Shown here: positions 56,597-64,000 of the stretch, piece by piece
How the letters are laid out: each line of letters begins with the position of its first letter
Position numbering within the stretch: position 1 is the stretch's first letter
Source: Amylostereum areolatum
Lineage: Eukaryota; Basidiomycota; Agaricomycetes; Russulales; Stereaceae
Assembly (NCBI GenBank): GCA_012932865.1
Contig: SAXG01000051.1
Span: 62,001-126,000 of the forward strand
Direction: 5' to 3'
DNA length: 64,000 nucleotides
Made by a program: the position numbers and the translations under genes
The notes under the pieces: generated by a model
The model's input: only the letters and a program-made list of their open reading frames with translations
What the model was told of the DNA's origin: nothing
Databases searched by the model: none

Positions 56597-59532
56597 TCAC
56601 CGCTTGCGCTGCCGGCGAGGGGGTCTCGCGACAGGCTTCTGAGAGGAAGACGCAGATGGTTTCTTCATGCGAGTGTTGGGGCCCTGGGTCGGAGAAGGCG
56701 CTTCCTCGCGCATGGCAGCTTTCAGCTTCCCAGTTCGATTTTTGGCAGCTCTTGAGGACGGACTGCTCAGTGCCTTCGAGTCGGTGGAGTCGGACTTCTG
56801 ACGCTTCAGTTTGAGGGATGCAGATGGTGCAGGACCAGCCGCTCCGCGCTCAGGCGAGTCTTCGCGAGCGCGCTTTCCTTTTCCTTTTGCCTTGGGTTTT
56901 GGCTTTGGTTTTGGCAACGCTGCTTCTACCTTGTGTGGGGAGTCGAACCTGCCCTTCTGATCCTCCCGTCGCTTCTCCTCCTGCTCCTCCATTTTCTTGT
57001 GTGTTTCGTTCTTGGAGTGCCATTCTTGAATAAGACGAGATTGCGTGGCTCTCTGGAAAGTTACCCGGAAGACCTTGTGGAGTTTGTCGAAGCTCTGTTT
57101 TTTGTACGCCCGGCGTAGTTTGTTGAACAAAAACAAGACGAATGCTTGCAGTGATGGAAGTAGGGAGCAAAGGAGGCAAGGATGGTGCTTTCAAACATTT
57201 CGGGTGATGCCAGGAGGAAGGCTTTCTTCGAAGCAATTGTCCCCGCGATCTCCTCGTAGAAATAGGATGATAGCACGTTCAAGACTGCGCCGCGCTGTTC
57301 GCCTTCAGGCCACGTTATCCGCGCAACACCTGGTCCCTCTCTGGAGATGCAAAGGTAGCAAAGCGTCCAGAACACGGCTTCCAGGTCATGGTGGGGGGCG
57401 TGTTCAACACCTGAAGTCGCTACCAATGACGTTTTCGATGGGTCGTCTGGTTCGTCGTCGAGCAAAACGATCTCATCATCACTTCCTGACTCGTCTTCTG
57501 AAGCGGAGTTTCCCTTGGGCATGACAAGACGGTAGACCATGTCCCCCAAGAGTTCTCCGCTCATAAAGTGCATGGTTCCCTATCAATGCGTATAAGCGCT
57601 AAGATACTAGCGAGTTGCACGAGAAGACCTTACACTGAGTTCATCATCGTCCCTCGCTTCTTCTGTCCTGGGATACTCAATACCATAGTCGAGGTCTATG
57701 ATAATGCCACGATTCGGTGCTTCCAATCCAGTCACCAAGATGTTCCCGGGGCTCATATCCCGGTGCAACACGCCGCGACGGCACAGATGCTCATGCCCTT
57801 ACAGAAAGTGTACACATCAGTATGGGTTGTATCGCTTCAAGATAGTCACTTACCTGCGACGGCGTCGCTCAGAGCACCGAATAGTTCGGGAAGACACTTG
57901 AATTTGACAAGTGGCCATCCGGAACTCGAAAGCACCAAACGCGAGTGTATACGATCTCGCGGGTGGTTACGTTCACCCTTCGTACTTGTTGCGATGTACC
58001 GCTGAACGGCACCCGAGTCAAGGGGGGGTACTTCCACGATGTCGCGAGTATCTGTCAAGTACACAGTGTTATCCGTCGTCACGCCATTCAGCACCAGGGG
58101 CTCGGTGTCCGGTTGGGGGAGGCTTTTTCGGATAAGGTTCACGGTGCTGTCTTCCTGTCTGTCGACGCAGACGATCCCGCTAGAGTAGACCTCGGCGACG
58201 CCGCCGACCTTCGCGGGGTTTCCATCGTCGTCTGTACACCCGATCGCATACAGCTCGCCTTCATGGCGACGACGACGGTCTCGCCACCAATCCTTGAACA
58301 CGTACACCTTCGGTGTGGTCAGATTGGCTGTTCATCGAGGGAATTCGCGCTGCTCGCCTTGCGCTTCTTCTCGTCGATCTCCATGTCGGACCCAAGTCAT
58401 GCGAGCCAGATCCGCGTGCAACGACCTCGGATCACCTCAGCATGCGACAAGCTGACCGCACGGTGGAGTATGAACTCTTCCATTTCGGCGTTCGGGTCAG
58501 CTACGACGGGAGTTGGCTTGAACTTGGATTCGGCATCGGTGGAGTAATGAGGCTTTGGCTTCGGCATCATGACAGACCACTTGCGCTCATGCGCGACGTG
58601 ATATTTCGATTTCATCGTGCGCGGTATGTTGTAAGCTGGCTTGCGCTCGCCGTCGATGTATTGCTGCATCGTGGGATCCCAGCCGAGATCTGAAGGCGAG
58701 TTGGTCATAAGCCCAACGACGATACGGATGAGCGTCTTTGGGTTCTATACATGAATGCGGTCAGTGACAAAACGGGGATTCACGCGAACATGGCACTCAC
58801 TGCGTGTATGTCAACCAGCTCCGATCCCAAGGCACCCGAACGATCCAACAGCCAGAACATTATTTCCGACCTAGTGAAGAGGAGGGCGAAGACAAAACGA
58901 CGGTCGGGCTGTTCCTTGAGCGTCTGGCGGCCGTACTTGAACGTTTGAAGGATGGACGGCACGTATCCGAGATCCTTCTTGACTTCGAGCGGTGTATGCA
59001 CCAAGCGCCACCAGGCTTCGTACTTGGGTCCTTCTTTGAGGTCGGAAAGATATTCCTCAACATTGGTACCCTGTTCGAGGCAAAGCGCGACGATGTCCGG
59101 CAGAAGTCTGCCTTTGAATTCGAATTGCATCCACGAGTTATGCTTGTTGAGCCAGACGATGGGCATTTCGGGGTCCTTGACCTGCGTCGAGATGGCGTTG
59201 AGAACATCTACGAGAGGCTCGTAGATCTCCTTCTCGGACCCCGGCATTACAGGGAGGGCTGCCCAACGGCCTTCGTGACCACCCCTCTTTGATCGCGGGA
59301 TATACGTCTTCGATTTCGTGAGCGTGTCGTATATGTCGTTGACGGCGTTGTCGATGCGCGGTCCGGAGAAAACGGATTCGATGAGCTTCGGAACGTCGGC
59401 AAACGCGCTGTCGGCGAGTTCATGTCTGATGTTGCGGTCCAGTTCAATAACACTGGTCGTCTGGGTCCTGATAGAGTGGAGGTTGGGCTTGTTCTTGAGA
59501 TAGTTAACAGCGAGCGGAAGAGTGATAGGCAT
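56597..59532 (-). CDS. FunK1 fungal-specific protein kinase
   Basis: Starts MPITLPLAVNYLKNKPNLHS. The N-terminal lobe has EKEIYEPLVDVLNAIS, LPDIVALCLEQ and YVPSILQTFKYGRQTLKEQP then RRFVFALLFTRSEIMFWLLD and DRSGAL, the usual FunK1 layout. The catalytic lobe reads HEHLCRRGVLHRDMSPGNIL, IIIDLDYGIEYPR, GTMHFMSGELL and HHDLEAVFWTLCYLCI. In this family HRD is followed by MSPGN (no catalytic-loop Lys) and DFG is DLD, both usual. The C-terminal tail is basic (PKPKPKPKAKGKGKRARE, RPPRRQRKR), perhaps nuclear. A frame shift near 57140 separates PYFHHCKH from FNKLRRAYKKQSFD. FunK1 kinases are expanded in mushrooms and tied to multicellular development; the role here is unknown. Confidence 0.85.
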
Positions 59533-60820
59533 ACTGATGCTCGGGGGTGAGAAGGGGAACTTCTTGAACGACGGTCATTTTATAATATGTCGAAAGGAAG
59601 GAAAATAAGATGTAGCGGCGTGTATTGTCACAGAGGAGCAATGCAATGGGAGGAGCAGGAGTCAGGCCTCAGGAGAATGAGTTGAAGTGGCTCGCGCCGA
59701 TTCGCGACGCGTTTGATTTTACACCAGACAATTCTTTACATCCCAACGATCACGATGATGTAACTTTCGTATAGGTTTGAGACGATGAAGTACATCAAAA
59801 GTGACGAGGAAAAAGGCAGAGCGCGCAAACGGAACGCGCACGACCACAACCGAACACCGGGCCACCTCCTCCCGGCAGCTGAACTGTGGACTGGGATCAA
59901 AGGAATTCGCAACGGGCCTAACCTTCGTAGCCTGATCACGAGTCAGAGATCGCCAGTCTATTGTACTGACCGAGAAAGTCGACTCCCACCGTGTTCAAAA
60001 GTTCTCTGGCAAGAATTTTGATTATAGATTGGCGGACAAAGTGCGTAGATATCCTGTACTACTCGACATGTAGCCTTCTCTCTGTACTTCCGATGAACCC
60101 GACAGCTACGAATCTCAGAGGGAACGCTGCGCGAGCACCTACTGCGTTACGCAGCATCGATATTATCCAGTCCCCACGTGACATGATCTCAGCTGATCTG
60201 ACTTGGATCTGACGTTCGCGAAATTCGAAGTCGTACTTATGCTCAGCCTAAGTTGAAGTTGTGAGTTGTGTTCTCACATCTCTGTTCTGTGTTCTTTCTG
60301 GCTCATGCATGAGATGCGTAGATAATTTTTATATAATCTCAACACCGGAACAGAGGCACCAGTTCGTTGACGTGCCCAAACAAGAAAAACCAACGGCACG
60401 GATGAGTCCGATATCGCATCCCGAAGAGCACTGCACATGGCTGCAAAAGCAAGCACATTTCCCAGGTTTGCTCTTGTTCTCCCCCTCTTGATCGTCCCCG
60501 CACGTGCTCTGGTGTCGAAGGGCTGTTCTGTTCACAGCCGTGGCTTTTGGACACTGGAGACGGAGGTAGAAACAAGCCATCGCCCAGCCTGCTAGCCACC
60601 GAAATATTCCGTTAGAATTCTAACTACCCGACATACACCCAAAATGTGCTGCCGTGGATACGATATCCTCCGAGGTACCAAGACGAGGAAGAGAGAGAAG
60701 AGAACAGCGAAACCGAGAGGGAGAGGGAATGTAAACAGGCCTGAGCCTAAAGAGTGAAAGAACGTCCGAGATGCGTAAGTATACAAGATAAAGAAGCAAA
60801 GTTACAGATAAATATAGATT
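59533..60820. other. Intergenic, upstream of FunK1 gene and downstream of the GRAM gene
   Basis: No supported gene. The 250 bases before 59532 (minus-strand view) should hold the FunK1 promoter. Short open frames around 60260-60600 lack motifs. Confidence 0.5.
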
Positions 60821-63661
60821 CTAGTCCAACGCGTCGAGGCTTTCTCGAATGGCCTTGACGCGAATCTCTACAGCATCCAGCACCTTGTGGATGTTTGTCA
60901 CCTCCCTCTTGATGTTCTCCGTCGGTGTACCAAGTATTTCGGGCGCGGAAGCCAGAGAGTTCGGTTGCCTGCCCGCGGCAAGTTCATCCCACAGCGCCGT
61001 GACGATACCCTGGACCCACTTCTCCCGCTCTTCAGTCTTGCGCATCTCTTTCCGTCTCCCCGCCTCCTCCCGGCGCCCAACGAGCATGATAGTCCAAATG
61101 TTGCTGATGACGAGGAAGACGATGACGAACCAGAGGATGACAGACACGTCAGAGTTGTCCCAGGCGTCCCGAATAAGTTCCAATGCGCCCGTGGTCGACT
61201 GCTTCGCGACACCATATGCACCTTCGAACGTGTCGTACGCCCACTGGAGCCCACGCCGGTTCCGCTCGCGCTCGCGCGCCTTTGTCGTATCTCCTTCCTT
61301 CGTCGGCGGCGATGGTGTGGGCGGCGACGACAGTTCAGGAGCCTGCACGGCCTCGATCGCAGCTGCGTCCACACCGGCGGGGATGAACTCCGTTTTGTGC
61401 TCCTGGATGTACGCTCGCATAGCCTTATCCAGGTCGGCGTGGTACGTTTTCTGACCCTCGATCGCGGAGCGTTCGATGATACCCTTGATGAAGCTGCGAC
61501 CGGTCCATTGAACCTCGGATGTGACAACGACCCGCGTCGATACGCTACTCGCCCACATGATGCATGTCCGCGTTTTGACTGAGAACACCCCACCCGACGG
61601 AACGTCTGGCGTACGGGTTGTCGTCATCGTAGACACATAGTCCTCAAAGTCTGAATGAACCGTCTCGTCCCGGATCTCGCACTTGGTTTGCCTGGGTCCG
61701 ATGCTCCCGTTCAGTGGTTTGATGTACGACATGTTGCGCCCGAGGCATATCGGCTCTGTGTTGGACGGCGCCCAGTCGGACACCTGAATGTCTGCACCGG
61801 CGTCAGTGCATGCGAACGAACCGACGTCGACAAAGCTCACCCTCCAGCTTTTGGTTCTCGCGCATGAAATCCTTCATGAACCCGCTCGCGAACATGAGGT
61901 TATAGATACGATCCGGCGTGCCAGGGAACACTGATTCGAGAGCGAGTTCCGAGAAATGTTTGCCTTCCTTGCCGCACGCACACTGTGTGACTTTGTGCAT
62001 GGGGATCGCTGCCGAGCCCGCCACTGCTGCTACCGCGCTTGCCGGCGACATTCCAGGCGGGCTGATTTCGGCGACTTGCGGAGCGTCGTCCCCCAGCCCA
62101 TCGTCTGGTCGTTCCAGTTTGCGAATGTTGAAGATAATGTCATACACTGTGTCGCGCGCGAGGAAGGATGCAAAGTTGTACTTGGCCGTGCGCGTCGTGA
62201 GTTGCAGCGCATTCGGAATGACGAACGCCGTCATCTTCTTCTCCAGCGAAATAATTTCGTAGATCGGAATGATGAGCTATTAGTCGCCGGTCAGCAAAGG
62301 TGTAACATGCCGACGGTCAACGCGCACGAACATCGGTGATCCATCCGAAGATGTTGGCGTGGAAGCAGATGTGATGTTCCGAGATGTACAATCGACCTTG
62401 GATTAGGATGTCTCGCTGTAATGCGCAGCCATAATCTATTCGGCACGTTAATTAACCTTGACCACGCACACAACAGCCCACGCACCCTCAATGAGGTAGT
62501 CTCCCTCCGGTACTGTTGGGAACATCTCGTGAAAGTCGGCGTTGCGCTTGTTGCTCGCAACCGCGAAGCCTGTCACAGGGATCTCGTCCGCGAGGTCCGC
62601 CAACAGTTGCGCGTCGTCCTCGTCCTCGTCCTCCCCGGAAGAGTCAGAACCGCCGTCACCGTCGTATCGTGGCATGCCAAGCGAGTTGCTGCGAATGCGA
62701 TCCGGCGAGTTAGTAAGGTTCGCTGTGTGTCCGTCGATGGAGCCGTTCGGGGTGTGCATCCCGCCGTAGTTGAGCGCAGGAGACCGGTTTGTTCCCGAGC
62801 GTGTGGGCGCCTTCACAGGTGATGGCGGTCCAGGACGAGCAGGTTCGTTGTTGTTGACCACGAGAGGGGGCATGACCACTGTGGGGCTTGCCATGGACAT
62901 GCCAGTGGAAGCGATGGCGGAAGCGAGTCCGGTCGGTTTTCGCTTCGGGGAAGGGGCAGGCGAAGGAGCACGATTGCTGGAAACTGAGCCACGGCGCCAG
63001 AGACGACGCTTGCGACCGCTAGCGGTGGAGGAGATGGAGACGGCGTCTGAGTCACGTTGGCGCTGGGGGGTAAGGAGGGCAGGGTCGACGCCAGCAGAAT
63101 AAGTTTGTGCGCGAGGATGGGTGGTCGTCGGTGTTGAGCCGTTGGAAGTAGGTGAAAAGCCCACGGGCGACTCGGTGAAGGGCATCCCTAACGGAGAGTG
63201 TTTGAGCTGATCCGGTTTGGTGGCGGCTGTGAAGAAGGGAACGAAGAAAGTGTGAGACACGAATATAAAACCCTTGCTTCCGCACCGTCAATACCTGTAG
63301 GTGTCGGCAGATCCTCCTCCGGCGCGTCCACCGACGACAGCGGTTCCGGCCGCCGCTTACGATCGCCTCCCCCGTATTCGCTGTCCTCGGGTACGTCGCC
63401 TGGTTCGGTTTGTGGAGATGGTGGTACGATCGTCACATTCGGAGATGTGATACTGGACCGAAGCGAGTCGGTGCTGGGCGATCCATGGCCGCTTGATATG
63501 GTGGAAGATGACACGGTCGGGGCGGGAGTGACTTCGAACCTGGGCACGTCGCGGTGAGAGTTGGAGGAGGAGGATGGCGGGAGGGAAGTCGTCCTCGGTC
63601 TCTCCGCGGACTCGGAGCTGTTTCTCGCACGGGTGAGTTTTGAGAGAAAGCCAGGGGCCAT
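60821..63661 (-). CDS. GRAM-VASt membrane protein, Lam/Ysp2-like sterol transfer protein
   Basis: From 63661: MAPGFLSKLTRARNSSESAE, then a long Ser/Pro-rich disordered region (SVSSNRAPSPAPSPKRKPTG). GRAM domain: ADFHEMFPTVPEGDYLIE, DYGCALQRDILIQGRLYISE, HHICFHANIFGWITD, LIIPIYEIISLEKKMTAFVI, YNFASFLARDTVYDIIFNI. VASt domain: LALESVFPGTPDRIYNLMFA, VSDWAPSNTEPICLGRNMSY, QTKCEIRDE, VQWTGRSFIKGIIERSAIEG. One TM helix (VSVILWFVIVFLVISNIWTI) is followed by a coiled coil (VTNIHKVLDAVEIRVKAIRE). This is the Lam/Ysp2 (GRAMD1/Aster) order: an ER-anchored protein at plasma-membrane contacts that moves sterol. One VASt domain is present. At least six introns. Confidence 0.9.
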
Positions 63662-64000
63662 GGTGCTTTCAACGCGCGCGTCCGGTGCCGCCGTGGACGA
63701 CAGTGGTAAAGGGAGGAGGCAAAGAGGTTGGCGTCGTCGTCGCTCCAAAGGCGGCAACGCCGCAACGGTCTGCGCGCGCTTCTTCCCATCTATCATGAGC
63801 CCTATTCCTCATCTTGGCATCCTCAGATTCTGTACGTTCGATATATGTAAGTGCGTTTCTCTCGCGAATAGACTTGCTGATCGACTTTATACACTCTACT
63901 TCCAGTGCACTCTACTTACTACTTACCCGGGTTGGAAACGACCTTCACGACGGTGTCTGATCGTCGGCGACTTCGGAGTCTCCGATGGGGCGTCGACGTA
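63662..64000. other. Right edge, upstream region of the GRAM-VASt gene
   Basis: Presumed promoter and leader of the minus-strand gene. The minus frame stays open to about 63796, giving a possible earlier start (MIDGKKRAQTVAALPPLE), but MAPGFL at 63661 fits the family better. Confidence 0.4.

Noticed and set aside
60887..61582. Long plus- and minus-strand alternative frames over the GRAM-VASt gene
   Set aside because: They overlap the well-supported VASt and TM coding exons and show no family features.

Overview
The window is nuclear DNA of a filamentous basidiomycete, most likely an Agaricomycete. Three things point there: genes broken by many short (about 45-60 nt) GT-AG introns, gene families typical of mushrooms (DUF6534 membrane proteins, FunK1 kinases, small PKL-type kinases, an NLR/MLKL-type helical N-domain), and a mix of housekeeping and fast-evolving loci. 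No rRNA, tRNA, CRISPR or bacterial-type operon was seen. Gene models were spliced by eye, so exon borders are approximate except where given exactly.

Left accessory third (1-14 kb): a DHA2-type MFS transporter (1145-3364), then two tandem paralogues of a seven-TM DUF6534 protein (6755-8988 and 10333-12407). The second is preceded by a broken copy of the last MFS exons, so the 'MFS 3' end + spacer + DUF6534' block was duplicated in tandem. The first spacer carries a 213-bp palindromic MITE and a 2,407-bp hAT-like element with terminal inverted repeats and a perfect 8-bp target duplication; the second spacer is the matching empty site. A compact NOP10 gene (box H/ACA snoRNP and telomerase RNP) and another MITE-like element follow.

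Middle (14-45 kb): a PX-domain AGC kinase with a long disordered tail; a Ser/Pro-rich unknown protein; a small PKL-type kinase (degenerate) and its inverted paralogue 12 kb away. Between the kinases lie a low-complexity membrane protein, a small TM protein, importin-9/Kap114 and mitochondrial uS15. To the right of the second kinase are an Arg/Ser-rich protein with an NKAPD1-like block and a broken NLR/MLKL-like N-terminal domain gene.

Right third (45-64 kb): mostly conserved genes: DUF3140, CRAL-TRIO (Sec14-like), RCC1-repeat/Ats1-like, Swi5 (Rad51 accessory factor), a full ABCA transporter, a large FunK1 kinase, and a GRAM-VASt sterol-transfer protein of the Lam/Ysp2 group. Several pairs are divergent and share short intergenic promoters.

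Points most worth a second look: GC-AG introns in NOP10 and in the ABCA P-loop, an apparent 18-nt intron in KAP114, the hAT insertion with its built-in empty site, the inverted kinase pair, and a set of single-base frameshifts, many in short homopolymers, that look like assembly errors rather than gene decay. I did not find a convincing new multi-gene system.
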